Assembly (NCBI RefSeq): GCF_000421645.1
Contig: NZ_ATXK01000002.1
Location: forward strand, 434,001-498,000
Length of the DNA: 64,000 bases
Source of the DNA: Aurantimonas coralicida DSM 14790
Lineage (GTDB): Bacteria > Pseudomonadota > Alphaproteobacteria > Rhizobiales > Rhizobiaceae
Reading direction: 5' to 3'
Shown here: in pieces, positions 27,481 through 36,565 of the stretch
Layout: each line of letters starts with the position of its first letter
How positions within the stretch are numbered: position 1 is the stretch's first letter
Notes under the pieces: generated by a model
Databases searched by the model: none
The model's input: only the letters and a program-made list of their open reading frames with translations
What the model was told of the DNA's origin: nothing
Translations under genes and position numbers: made by a program

Positions 27481-28922
27481 GCTGCGTCCTCGAAAATCTG
27501 GGCGATGCGCAGGCGGGCGATGCGCTCGACCTGCCGGCATGCGGTGGCGAATTCGGTGGCCTGGTCGTTGTCGACCCGCGCCTCGAAGGCGGCGAGGATG
27601 TCGTCTTTGGTTAGGCCTTTCACGGCGATGATGAAGGGAAAGCCGAAGCGCGCGACATAGCGCGTATTGAGATCGGTGAAGCGGGCGAGCTCCGCCTCGC
27701 TCAGCCGGTCGAGGCCGGCGCCGGCCTGTTCGGATTTCGACTGCTCGGTCAGGTCGCCGGCCAGCGCCAGCTTGCCGGCGAGATCGGGATGCGCCTTGAG
27801 GATGCCCAGCCGCTCGTCCCAGGAGGCGAGGCGGAAGGTCTGGATCATCGCGGCCGCAAGGCCTTCCGCCGTGTCGTTGGCGGCGCCGAGACCACGCGTC
27901 AGGGTGCGCTCGGCGATGAAGGGCGAATGCTCGAAGACCGAGCCAAACACGTCCACGAAGGCCGTTTTCGACAATCGGCTCGGCCGCCAGGGCGCGGCAT
28001 GCGGAAAGCGCTCGCGCCAGTGGCGGGCAATGTCGATCCGCCGCGCGACCCAGACGTCGGGCTTCGACTGGACATAGTCGAGGAAGCGGGCCAGCGCCGC
28101 GGCGCGGCCGGGCCGCCCGACCAGCCGGCAGTGCAGGCCGATATTCAGCATCTTCGCCTGGCCGGCCTCGCCCTCCGCATAGAGGACGTCGAAGGCATCC
28201 TTCAGATAGGCGAAGAACTGGTCGCCGGAATTGAACCCCTGCGGGGTGGCGAAACGCATGTCGTTGGTGTCGAGCGTGTAGGGAACGACCAGAAGCGGCC
28301 CGGACTCTGTCTCCTGCCAGTAGGGCAGGTCGTCGGCATAGGCGTCGGAGGCGTAGAGGAAGCCGCCCTCTTCGGCGGCCAGCTCCAGCGTGTGCTGCGA
28401 GGAGCGGCCGGTGTACCAGCCGAGCGGGCGTTCGCCGGTGATCGCCGCATGCAGCGCGATGGCGTCCTGCATGTCCCGGCGCTCGTCCTCGCGGTCGTAG
28501 TCCTTGTATTCCACCCATTTCAGGCCGTGCGAGGCGATCTCCCAATCGGCCTCCTGCATCGCCGCGACCACGTCCGGGTTGCGCGCGAGCGCGGTGGCCA
28601 CGCCATAGACCGTGACCGGCATGGCCCGTTCGGTGAACATGCGCCAGAGCCGCCAGAAGCCGGCGCGCGAACCGTATTCGTAGATCGATTCCATGTTCAT
28701 GTGGCGCATGCCCGGCCAGGGCTGGGCGCCGACGATCTCCGACAGGAACGCCTCCGAGGCCGCGTCGCCGTGGAGGACGGAGTTCTCGCCGCCCTCCTCG
28801 TAATTGACGATGAACTGGACGCAGATCCTGGCGTCGCCACTGCCGCCCGGATTGGGCCATGCCGGGGCGGGGGGCGTGCGGCCGTAGCCGAGAAGGTCGC
28901 GCGGGTAGCGGGGTGATGTCAT
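27477..28922 (-). CDS. puuE-uraD: Allantoinase PuuE fused to OHCU decarboxylase UraD
   Basis: A 481-residue bifunctional protein. Residues 1 to about 305 are a polysaccharide-deacetylase-fold allantoinase (YPRDLLGYGRTPP, SVLHGDAASE, NMESIYEYGSRAGFWRLWR, SHGLKWVEY). The last 165 residues are a UraD-type 2-oxo-4-hydroxy-4-carboxy-5-ureidoimidazoline decarboxylase (FEHSPFIAERTL, ILKAHPDLAGKLA with its catalytic His, SKSEQAGAGLD, RFGFPFIIAVKG). It therefore links OHCU to S-allantoin and on to allantoate. GGAG lies a few bases before the ATG. It heads the alc-allA unit. Confidence 0.93.
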   Translation of the reverse strand: MTSPRYPRDLLGYGRTPPAPAWPNPGGSGDARICVQFIVNYEEGGENSVLHGDAASEAFLSEIVGAQPWPGMRHMNMESIYEYGSRAGFWRLWRMFTERAMPVTVYGVATALARNPDVVAAMQEADWEIASHGLKWVEYKDYDREDERRDMQDAIALHAAITGERPLGWYTGRSSQHTLELAAEEGGFLYASDAYADDLPYWQETESGPLLVVPYTLDTNDMRFATPQGFNSGDQFFAYLKDAFDVLYAEGEAGQAKMLNIGLHCRLVGRPGRAAALARFLDYVQSKPDVWVARRIDIARHWRERFPHAAPWRPSRLSKTAFVDVFGSVFEHSPFIAERTLTRGLGAANDTAEGLAAAMIQTFRLASWDERLGILKAHPDLAGKLALAGDLTEQSKSEQAGAGLDRLSEAELARFTDLNTRYVARFGFPFIIAVKGLTKDDILAAFEARVDNDQATEFATACRQVERIARLRIAQIFEDAA

Positions 28923-29001
28923 GCAGGCTCCGTCAGTCTGCACAAGAGATAGCCCGAACCCGGTCGTCTCTGGAAGCGTCGGTGAGAGACGCCGCGAAGG
29001 G

Positions 29002-29676
29002 TCAGCGGCGACCGCCCACCTCGTCGATATGCAGCAGCATGTCGGCGGGGTCCTCGTAGACCCGGAAGGCGCCGGCCCGCTCCAACTCGTTGGTGCCGTA
29101 GCCGCCGGACAGCAGCCCGACGCCGAGCGCCCGGCAGCGCTGCGCGGCCAGCATGTCCCAGATCGAATCGCCGACGACGATGGTGGTGTCGGTCGCAACG
29201 CCCAGCTTCTCGGCCGCGGCGATGAACAGGTCGGGATCGGGCTTGGCGTATTTGACCAGGTCGCGGGTGATCACCGGCACCTTGTCCGGATCGACGCCGA
29301 GCCGGTCGAGATTGTGCCGCGCGGTCTCCATCCGGCCGCTGGTGGCGATCGCCCATTTGACGCCCGCCTCGGTCAGCGCCGCCAGGAGCTCTTTCGCGCC
29401 GGGCAGCGGGCGCACCATGTGGGCGTGCCGGCCATAGGCCTCCGCATGGAGCTTGCGCAGGCGCTCCGAGGTCTCCTCGGTGATCTCGCGGTCGGTCTCG
29501 CGCAGCAGCTGGTTGGTGAACAGCCCGCCGCTCATGCCGATCTTGCGGTGAATGCGCCAGACCGACAGGGCGATGCCCTCCGAATCGAGCGCCTCCTGCC
29601 AGGCGATGACATGCTGGTAGACGCTGTCGACGAGGGTACCGTCGAGGTCGAAGAGGAAGGCCGGTCCGTCACGCAT
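29002..29676 (-). CDS. HAD-superfamily hydrolase (phosphatase-like)
   Basis: The 224-residue protein has all HAD motifs: FLFDLDGTLVDS (motif I, nucleophile Asp), ATSGRM (motif II), the motif III lysine in YAKPDPDLF and VVGDSIWDM (motif IV). The helical cap follows motif I, as in phosphoglycolate phosphatase and beta-phosphoglucomutase relatives. The substrate is unknown. It lies upstream of puuE on the same strand (79-base gap) and is divergent from uraH, so it may be co-transcribed with the allantoin genes. A phosphoglycolate or nucleotide phosphatase role is possible but unproven. Confidence 0.88.
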   Translation of the reverse strand: MRDGPAFLFDLDGTLVDSVYQHVIAWQEALDSEGIALSVWRIHRKIGMSGGLFTNQLLRETDREITEETSERLRKLHAEAYGRHAHMVRPLPGAKELLAALTEAGVKWAIATSGRMETARHNLDRLGVDPDKVPVITRDLVKYAKPDPDLFIAAAEKLGVATDTTIVVGDSIWDMLAAQRCRALGVGLLSGGYGTNELERAGAFRVYEDPADMLLHIDEVGGRR

Positions 29677-29846
29677 GTTCTGGCTCCATTGGTGTCGGCC
29701 ATCCCCGCGGAACGGCTGTCACGGGGGATGTGTGGCGCCAAGGCGCTGCGGCGAGTGGATTATTGTGCAGCGCCCCGCTTTACGGCTCCGCACCGGGCGG
29801 TGCAGGATGCTGACCGGATGGTCAAAAAAGCAATGGAACGGCCTCG
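29677..29846. promoter_or_regulatory. Divergent control region between HAD/allantoin genes and uraH-xdh genes
   Basis: These 170 bases must hold the promoters for the minus-strand HAD-puuE-alc-allA unit and the plus-strand uraH-xdhABC-transporter unit. A GCACC-GGGC-GGTGC inverted repeat (29790-29803) lies 44 bases before the uraH ATG, and a GCGCC-AA-GGCGC repeat lies further upstream. The first resembles the half-sites of NtrC operators but has a 4-base rather than 5-base spacer. No sigma-54 promoter was seen here. Confidence 0.45.
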
Positions 29847-30215
29847 ATGGGCGAAGCAGATCAGGCGCGGCTGACAACGCATGTGCTGGATACGAGTCTC
29901 GGTCGTCCCGGCTCCGGCATCGCCGTGGCGCTGACCCGGCTCGGCCCGGACGGCAGCCGCACGCTGGTCGCCGAGGCCGTGACCAATGCCGACGGGCGCT
30001 GTGACGCGCCGCTGATGGCGGGCGACGCCTTCGCGATCGGCGAATACGAGCTGGTCTTCGCGGCCGGCGCCTATTTCGACGCCATGGGCATCGACCTGCA
30101 GGAGCCGAAATTCCTCGGCGACGTGGTGCTGCGCTTCGGCATCGCCGAACGCACCCATTATCACGTGCCGCTGCTGCTCTCGCCCTTCGGCTATTCGACC
30201 TATCGGGGGAGCTGA
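29847..30215 (+). CDS. uraH: 5-Hydroxyisourate hydrolase (transthyretin-like)
   Basis: This 122-residue protein matches HIU hydrolase, which converts 5-hydroxyisourate to OHCU. Hallmarks are LTTHVLDTSLGRPGSGI near the N-terminus, the internal NADGRCDAPL and the C-terminal tetrapeptide YRGS that separates HIU hydrolases from transthyretins, with active-site His in HYHVPLLLSPFGYSTY. The ribosome site is weak. The stop and the xdhA start share one base, so the genes are coupled. Confidence 0.95.
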   Translation: MGEADQARLTTHVLDTSLGRPGSGIAVALTRLGPDGSRTLVAEAVTNADGRCDAPLMAGDAFAIGEYELVFAAGAYFDAMGIDLQEPKFLGDVVLRFGIAERTHYHVPLLLSPFGYSTYRGS

Positions 30216-31717
30216 TGACGGCGATCTCCGCCCGGCCGATCCGCTTCGTCCTCAACGGCGAGGAACGCACCGTCCAGGGCGTCGCGACGACGACGACGCT
30301 GCTGGAATATCTGCGCCGCACCGAGCGGCTGACCGGCACCAAGGAAGGCTGCGCAGAGGGCGATTGCGGCGCCTGCACGGTGCTTCTGGCCGAATCCGAC
30401 GGGGCGGGCGGCCTGCATCGCCGGGCCGTGAACGCCTGCATCCAGTTTCTGCCGGCAATGAACGGCCGCGCCATCGAGACCGTGGAGCATATCGGACGCG
30501 ACGGGCCGCATCCGGTGCAGACCGCGATGGTCGAGCGTCACGGCAGCCAGTGCGGCTTCTGCACGCCCGGCTTCGTCATGCAGCTTCATGCGGGCTGGCT
30601 GACCGGCGCGATCTCGGACCGGGCATCGGTGAAGGACATGATCGCCGGCAATCTGTGCCGCTGCACCGGCTACGGTCCGATCATCGATGCCGGTCTCGAT
30701 CTGGCCGCCGAGCCCGTGCCCGACAGGCGGGCAGAGGACGCGGTCCTCTCCCGCCGCCTGCGCGTCATCGAGGGCGACGCGGTCTTTGCCTATGAGAAGG
30801 ATGGGGGCCGCTGGTTCGCGCCGACCAATGTCGACGATCTCGCCGACCTCTATGCCGAGCATCCCAACGCCGTGCTGGTCGCCGGAGCGACCGATGTCGG
30901 CCTCTGGGTCACCAAGCAGCATCGTGAGCTGCCGACCCTGATCGATGTCAGCCATGTCCGCGACCTGCGGGTGATCGAGGAAGCCGGCGGTCGGGTCTAT
31001 TTCGGCGCGGCGGTCACCCATCGCGAAGCCCGCGACATCCTCGCCGACATTCATCCGGATCTCGGCGAGATGCTCCGCCGCTTTGCCGGCTACCAGATCC
31101 GCAATGCCGGCACGGTCGGCGGCAACATCGCCAACGGTTCGCCCATCGGCGATCTGCCACCCTGCCTGATCGCGCTCGGCGCGGTGCTGCATCTGCGCAA
31201 GGGCGACGATTTCCGCCAGGTGCCGCTGGAAGACTTCTTCCTCGAATATGGAAGGCAGGACCGCGCCAAGGGCGAGTTCGTCATCGCCGTCGAAGTGCCG
31301 CGACTCGAGGACGGCCAGCGCTTCTTCGCCCACAAGATCTCCAAGCGGCTGGATTCCGACATTTCGGCGGTCATGGCCGCCTTCCGCCTGACGGTCGAAG
31401 GCGAGGGGCCGGGCGCGCCGGTCACCGAAGCGCGGCTGGCCTTTGGCGGCATGGCGGGCGTTCCCAAGCGCGCCGCGCGGGCCGAGGCGATACTGGTCGG
31501 GCGACCGCTTGTCCCCGACGCCATCGAAGCCGCCGTCGCCGCGCTGGCGGAGGATTTCACGCCGCTGACCGACATGCGGGCCTCGGCCGGATACCGTCTG
31601 AAGACCGCGCAGAACCTGTTGCGGCGCTTCCTTTCTCAGGAAGGGGACGCGCCGCGCATGGGGCTGGCCGAAATTCTGCCGGAAGCGGTTGGCGAAACGG
31701 TCGGTGCGGCATCATGA
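30215..31717 (+). CDS. xdhA: Xanthine dehydrogenase small subunit (FeS/FAD)
   Basis: The 500-residue subunit carries the plant-type [2Fe-2S] cluster (C46, C51, C54, C75) and the second cluster (C113, C116, C148, C150; QCGFCTPGF and NLCRCTGYGP). An FAD-binding domain follows (VAGATDVGLWVTKQHRELP, AGYQIRNAGTVGGNIANGSPIGD) with its C-terminal flavoprotein part. It moves electrons from the molybdenum site to NAD in cytoplasmic hypoxanthine and xanthine oxidation to urate. GGGGGAGC precedes the ATG. The stop overlaps xdhB (ATGA). Confidence 0.96.
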   Translation: MTAISARPIRFVLNGEERTVQGVATTTTLLEYLRRTERLTGTKEGCAEGDCGACTVLLAESDGAGGLHRRAVNACIQFLPAMNGRAIETVEHIGRDGPHPVQTAMVERHGSQCGFCTPGFVMQLHAGWLTGAISDRASVKDMIAGNLCRCTGYGPIIDAGLDLAAEPVPDRRAEDAVLSRRLRVIEGDAVFAYEKDGGRWFAPTNVDDLADLYAEHPNAVLVAGATDVGLWVTKQHRELPTLIDVSHVRDLRVIEEAGGRVYFGAAVTHREARDILADIHPDLGEMLRRFAGYQIRNAGTVGGNIANGSPIGDLPPCLIALGAVLHLRKGDDFRQVPLEDFFLEYGRQDRAKGEFVIAVEVPRLEDGQRFFAHKISKRLDSDISAVMAAFRLTVEGEGPGAPVTEARLAFGGMAGVPKRAARAEAILVGRPLVPDAIEAAVAALAEDFTPLTDMRASAGYRLKTAQNLLRRFLSQEGDAPRMGLAEILPEAVGETVGAAS

Positions 31718-34140
31718 TCGATGAAACCCGCATCCAGGATCGCGGTGCGGCCGGCGAGCCGGCGCCCGCCGAACTCGGCGAGCAGCCGCCGGGCGAGGCC
31801 CGCGCCATTCGGGGCGGCGTCAGCGCGGCGCTCGCCCATGACAGCGGCGCCAAGCATGTCTCCGGCGCCGCCCGCTATATCGACGACGATCCGGAACTGC
31901 CGGGCACGCTTCATATCTTCATCGCCATGTCCGAGCGCGCCCATGCCCGCATCCTCTCGATGGATCTCGATGCGGTGCGCGCCGCACCGGGCGTTGTGGC
32001 GGTGCTGACGGCAGCCGACATTCCCGGCCAGAACGACTATTCGCCGGTCTTCGGCGACGATCCGATCTTCCCGCCGCTCGAAGGCGAGGGCGCCGTCGTC
32101 CAGTATGTCGGCCAGCCGATCTTCGCCGTCGCCGCCGAGACTGTCGCGGCGGCAAGGGCCGCGGCGAAATGCGCGACGATCGCCTATGAGGATCTGCCGG
32201 CGGCGATCGATCTCGACGCGGCGATCGCCATGGCCGACGAGGCCGGCGAGGATCTGCTGCCGCCGCACGAGATGCGGCTCGGCGATGCCGAGGCGGTGCT
32301 CAACACGGCCGATCAGCGCCTGCGCGGCCGGATCGAGATCGGCGGCCAGGACCATTTCTATCTGGAAGGTCAGATCGCCTCGGCGATCCCGGGCGAGGAC
32401 GGCGACGTCCTGGTGCGCTCATCGACCCAGCATCCCTCGGAGGTCCAGCACAACGTTGCCAAGATGCTCGGGATTCCCGACCATGCGGTGACCGTCGAGG
32501 TGCGGCGCATGGGCGGCGGCTTCGGCGGCAAGGAAAGCCAGCCGGCACTGTTCGCCGCCGTCGCGGCGCTGGTGGCGGTGAAGACCGGCCGGCCGGCCAA
32601 ATGCCGGCTCGACCGCGACGACGACATGGTCATGACCGGCAAGCGCCACGAGGTGCGGATCGAGTACGATCTCGGCTTCGACGCCGATGGGCGGATCGAA
32701 GCCGTCGATTTCGCCCATTTCGTGCGCTGCGGCTATTCCAAGGACCTGTCCGCGGCGATTGCCGACCGGGCGATGTTCCACGCCGACAACGCCTATGCGC
32801 TGCCCGCCGCGCGCATCCATTCGCGGCGGCTGAAGACGCATACGGTCTCCAACACGGCGTTTCGCGGCTTCGGCGGTCCGCAGGGCATGGTCGGCATCGA
32901 GCGCGCCATGGACCGGATCGCCTTTGCCACCGGCCTCGATCCGCTCGACGTGCGCAAGCGCAATGTCTATCCGGCGCCCGGCAGCGGGACCGGCCCGGCG
33001 TCGACCCCCTACCACATGCCGGTGACCGATTCGGTCATCGGCGAGATCCTCGAGGAACTGGAGGCGAGCTGCGCCTATCGAGCCCGGCGCGAAAAGATCG
33101 CGGCCTTCAACGCCGCCAATCCGGTACTGAAGAAGGGGCTTGCCCTGACGCCGGTGAAGTTCGGCATCTCCTTCACCACCAGCCATCTCAACCAGGCCGG
33201 CGCCCTCGTCCATGTCTACAAGGACGGCTCGGTGACGCTGAACCATGGCGGCACCGAGATGGGGCAGGGGCTGTTCACCAAGGTGGCGCAGGTCGTCGCC
33301 GAGGAATTCCAGATCGACATCGACCGGGTGAAGATCACCGGCACCACCACAGGCAAGGTCCCCAATACCTCGGCAACCGCCGCCTCGTCCGGCTCGGATC
33401 TCAACGGCATGGCAGCGCAGGCGGCCGCGCGCACCATCAAGGACCGGCTGATCGACTATGCCGTGGAGCGCTATCACGTGCCCCGCGACCAGGTCGTGTT
33501 CGAGGCCAACCGGGTGCGGATCGGCAATGCCGAGAAACGCTTCTCCGATCTCGTCGGCGAGGCCTATCTGGCGCGCATCTCCCTGTCCTCGACTGGCTTC
33601 TACGCCACGCCGGGCATCAGCTACGATCGCGACAATGCCCGCGGCACGCCCTTCTATTACTTCGCCTATGGGGCGGCCTGTTCGGAAGTCGTGATCGATA
33701 CGCTGACCGGCGAGTACCGGCTCTTGCGCACCGACATTCTCCACGATGTCGGCCGGTCGCTGAACCCGGCCATCGACCGGGGCCAGATCGAGGGCGGCTT
33801 CATCCAGGGCATGGGCTGGCTGACCATGGAAGAGCTCTGGTGGGACGAAGCCGGACGGCTCAGGACCCATGCGCCCTCGACCTACAAGATCCCGACGGCC
33901 AACGACCGGCCGGACGATTTCCGCCTGGCGATCTGGGAGAAGGGCGAGAACCGTTCCGAGACGATCTATCGCTCCAAAGCCGTCGGCGAACCGCCCTTCA
34001 TGCTGGCGATCTCGGTGTTCTCGGCCCTGACCGATGCGATCATCGCGGCGGGTGACGGCCGGGCCTTCCCCGATCTCGACGTGCCGGCGACGCCCGAGCG
34101 GGTGCTGGCGGCCGTAGACAGCGTGCGGGGCGCCGCATGA
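31714..34140 (+). CDS. xdhB: Xanthine dehydrogenase large subunit (molybdopterin)
   Basis: An 808-residue molybdenum hydroxylase subunit. Molybdopterin-contact motifs are RRMGGGFGGKES, TAFRGFGGPQGM and GGTEMGQGLFTKVAQV. The catalytic glutamate lies in AVGEPPFMLAISVFSAL near the C-terminus. The first 35 residues are a nonconserved Glu/Pro/Ala-rich lead before the conserved SAKHVSGAARYIDD-like region. With XdhA it oxidises hypoxanthine and xanthine. Both ends overlap neighbouring genes by four bases. Confidence 0.96.
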   Translation: MIDETRIQDRGAAGEPAPAELGEQPPGEARAIRGGVSAALAHDSGAKHVSGAARYIDDDPELPGTLHIFIAMSERAHARILSMDLDAVRAAPGVVAVLTAADIPGQNDYSPVFGDDPIFPPLEGEGAVVQYVGQPIFAVAAETVAAARAAAKCATIAYEDLPAAIDLDAAIAMADEAGEDLLPPHEMRLGDAEAVLNTADQRLRGRIEIGGQDHFYLEGQIASAIPGEDGDVLVRSSTQHPSEVQHNVAKMLGIPDHAVTVEVRRMGGGFGGKESQPALFAAVAALVAVKTGRPAKCRLDRDDDMVMTGKRHEVRIEYDLGFDADGRIEAVDFAHFVRCGYSKDLSAAIADRAMFHADNAYALPAARIHSRRLKTHTVSNTAFRGFGGPQGMVGIERAMDRIAFATGLDPLDVRKRNVYPAPGSGTGPASTPYHMPVTDSVIGEILEELEASCAYRARREKIAAFNAANPVLKKGLALTPVKFGISFTTSHLNQAGALVHVYKDGSVTLNHGGTEMGQGLFTKVAQVVAEEFQIDIDRVKITGTTTGKVPNTSATAASSGSDLNGMAAQAAARTIKDRLIDYAVERYHVPRDQVVFEANRVRIGNAEKRFSDLVGEAYLARISLSSTGFYATPGISYDRDNARGTPFYYFAYGAACSEVVIDTLTGEYRLLRTDILHDVGRSLNPAIDRGQIEGGFIQGMGWLTMEELWWDEAGRLRTHAPSTYKIPTANDRPDDFRLAIWEKGENRSETIYRSKAVGEPPFMLAISVFSALTDAIIAAGDGRAFPDLDVPATPERVLAAVDSVRGAA

Positions 34141-35012
34141 GCGTCGCGGCCGCCCTGCGCGCGGCGCTTGCCGCGGGTGATCCAGCCGTCCTCGTCACGG
34201 TGACGGAGGTTCGCGGCTCGACCCCGCGCGAAGCCGGCGCGGCGATGCTGGTCACGGCGGACGGCATGGCCGGCACGATCGGCGGCGGGCGGCTGGAATT
34301 CGAGGCCATCGAACGCGCCCGCATGATGCTGGAGGCCGGTGAGGACACGGCTCAGATGGACGTGCCCCTCGGCCCCGAGATCGGCCAGTGCTGCGGCGGC
34401 CGCGTCCGGCTCGACCTTGCCCCCGCCGACGATGCCGCGCTGCAGGCCTTGACGAGGGACGACGAAGTCCGGCGCGCAGCCCAGCCGACCGTGCTGATCT
34501 TCGGTGCGGGCCATACCGGGCGCGCGCTGGCGACGGCGCTGGCGCTGCTGCCCTTCTCGGTGCGGCTCGTCGACAGCCGGCCGGAGACGCTGCACGGCCT
34601 GCCCGACACCGTCACGACGGTCGCCGCCGCGCTGCCCGAGGCCGAAGTGGACGCCGCACCCCCGGGCGCCGCCTATGTGGTGATGACCCACGAGCACTCG
34701 CTTGACTTCCTCATCGCCGGCGCGGCGCTGGCGCGCGGCGATGCCGCCTATGTCGGTATGATCGGCTCGGCGACCAAGCGCGAGCGGCTGCGCCGCGATC
34801 TGGAAGCCGCCGGATGTGGCGGCGACATCGATCGGCTGACCTTGCCGATCGGCGGTGCTGCGGTGCGGGACAAGCGGCCCGAAGTGATCGCCGCGCTGAC
34901 GGCTGCCGAGCTGGCGACCTGCCTGCTTTCCAGTCAACAGGAAATAGTGATCGATCGCTTTGCAGCTGCGTCTGCGCGGTGCAATAGTGCGCCAGTCCGA
35001 TCAACGAGGTGA
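34137..35012 (+). CDS. xdhC: Xanthine dehydrogenase accessory protein XdhC
   Basis: The 291-residue protein is XdhC, which binds molybdenum cofactor, helps its sulfuration and inserts it into XdhB. It has the N-terminal region (VTVTEVRGSTPREAGAAMLV, TIGGGRLEFEAI, IGQCCGGRV) and a Rossmann-type C-terminal domain (VLIFGAGHTGRALATAL, AAYVVMTHEHSLD, YVGMIGSATKRERL). The last 25 residues appear nonconserved. The stop overlaps a possible GTG start of the transporter ATPase, linking the xdh operon to the BMP-type transporter. Confidence 0.95.
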   Translation: MSVAAALRAALAAGDPAVLVTVTEVRGSTPREAGAAMLVTADGMAGTIGGGRLEFEAIERARMMLEAGEDTAQMDVPLGPEIGQCCGGRVRLDLAPADDAALQALTRDDEVRRAAQPTVLIFGAGHTGRALATALALLPFSVRLVDSRPETLHGLPDTVTTVAAALPEAEVDAAPPGAAYVVMTHEHSLDFLIAGAALARGDAAYVGMIGSATKRERLRRDLEAAGCGGDIDRLTLPIGGAAVRDKRPEVIAALTAAELATCLLSSQQEIVIDRFAAASARCNSAPVRSTR

Positions 35013-35023
35013 CCCGCTCCGCC

Positions 35024-36565
35024 ATGGCGCCACGGCTGCAGCTTTCCGGTATCACGAAGCGCTTTCCGGGCGTCGTCGCCAACGAGGCGGTGTCGTTTTC
35101 CGTGGCGCCCGGAGAGATTCACGCCCTCCTGGGTGAGAACGGCGCCGGCAAGTCGACCCTCGTCAAGATCATCTACGGTGTCCAGAAGGCCGATGAGGGC
35201 GAGATCGCCTTCGACGGCCACGCGGTGTCCATCGACTCGCCGCGCGAGGCGCGGGCCCTCGGCATCGGCATGGTGTTCCAGCATTTCTCGCTGTTCGAGG
35301 CGATGACGGTGCTGGAGAACATCGCGCTGGGCATGGACAACCCCCCGCCGCGCCGCGAGCTGGAGGCCGCTGTCCGCGACGTCCTCGAGACCTACAAGCT
35401 CACCCTCGACCCGCACCGCTACGTCCACACCCTGTCGGTGGGCGAGCGCCAGCGCATCGAGATCGTGCGGGCTCTGTTGCAGCGCCCGAAGCTGCTGATC
35501 ATGGACGAGCCCACCTCGGTGCTCACGCCCCAGGAGGTGGAGCAGCTCTTCGACACGCTGCGGCGCCTCGCCTCCGAGGGCTGCTCGATCCTCTACATTT
35601 CCCACAAGCTGCACGAGATCAAGGAACTCTGCGGATCGGCGACCATCCTGCGCGGCGGCAAGGTGGTCGCCACCTGCGATCCGCGCGCCGAATCGGCGCG
35701 CTCCATGGCCGAGCTGATGATCGGCGGCAGCCTGAAGGATCTGGCGCCGCGCGAAGGCGAATGCTCCGGCGCCAACCGGCTGGTGGTCGAGGCGCTGTCG
35801 ATGGCCGGCGAGCCGCCCTTCGGCACCAGCCTCGCCGACGTCTCCTTCGCGGTGCGGGCCGGCGAGATCTTCGGCATTGCCGGCGTCGCGGGCAACGGCC
35901 AGAACGAGCTTCTCTCGGCACTGTCGGGCGAGCGCGCCGACTATGAGGGCGGGGCGATCACCCTCGACGATACGCCGATCACCCACCTCTCGGTGACCGG
36001 GCGCCGTGTCGCCGGCCTGGCGACCCTGCCGGAGGAACGCAACGGCCACGCCGCCGTGCCGGGGCTTTCGCTCGCCGAGAACGCCATCCTGTCGGCGCGC
36101 CGACGCAAGGGGCTGGTGTCGGGCGGCATCATCCGCGCCGGGGCCGCACGCCGCTTTGCCGCCGCGGTCATCGACGCCTTTTCGGTGAAGGCCACCGGTC
36201 CGGCGGCCTCGGCCGCCAGCCTGTCGGGTGGCAATCTGCAGAAATTCGTCATGGGCCGGGAGATCATGCAGGAGCCGGCGGTACTGGTCGTCTCGCAGCC
36301 GACCTGGGGTGTCGATGCCGGCGCGGCCTCCTTCATCCGCCAGGCGATGGTCGATCTGGCCGGCAAGGGCACGGCGATCGTCGTGGTCAGCCAGGACCTC
36401 GACGAGCTTCTGGAATTCTGCGACCGCATGGCGGTCATCAATGGGGGACATCTGTCGGATGCGATGGAGGTGAAGGGCATTTCGGTCGAACGGGTCGGGC
36501 TGCTGATGGGCGGTGTCCATGGCGAGGCCGATCAGCCGCCGGCCACCGCGGAGCGGGCCGCCTGA
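35024..36565 (+). CDS. BMP-family ABC transporter, duplicated ATP-binding protein
   Basis: A 513-residue protein with two ABC ATPase domains. The first is complete: GENGAGKST, LSVGERQRIEI, LLIMDEPTSVL. The second is degenerate: a Walker A-like GVAGNGQNEL, LSGGNLQKFVMGREI and a Walker B with Ser replacing Asp (VVSQPTWGVD), as usual in this subfamily. It energises purine nucleoside or base uptake in related BMP systems. The ATG at 35024 fits homologue starts; a GTG at 35009 overlapping the xdhC stop is the alternative. The stop shares one base with the next gene. Confidence 0.93.
   Translation: MAPRLQLSGITKRFPGVVANEAVSFSVAPGEIHALLGENGAGKSTLVKIIYGVQKADEGEIAFDGHAVSIDSPREARALGIGMVFQHFSLFEAMTVLENIALGMDNPPPRRELEAAVRDVLETYKLTLDPHRYVHTLSVGERQRIEIVRALLQRPKLLIMDEPTSVLTPQEVEQLFDTLRRLASEGCSILYISHKLHEIKELCGSATILRGGKVVATCDPRAESARSMAELMIGGSLKDLAPREGECSGANRLVVEALSMAGEPPFGTSLADVSFAVRAGEIFGIAGVAGNGQNELLSALSGERADYEGGAITLDDTPITHLSVTGRRVAGLATLPEERNGHAAVPGLSLAENAILSARRRKGLVSGGIIRAGAARRFAAAVIDAFSVKATGPAASAASLSGGNLQKFVMGREIMQEPAVLVVSQPTWGVDAGAASFIRQAMVDLAGKGTAIVVVSQDLDELLEFCDRMAVINGGHLSDAMEVKGISVERVGLLMGGVHGEADQPPATAERAA

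Noticed and set aside
29761-29800. Possible sigma-54 promoter before uraH (TGGCGCC and following bases near 29735)
   Set aside because: The GG-N10-GC spacing is off by one and the -12 element is not TTGC, so it does not meet the consensus.
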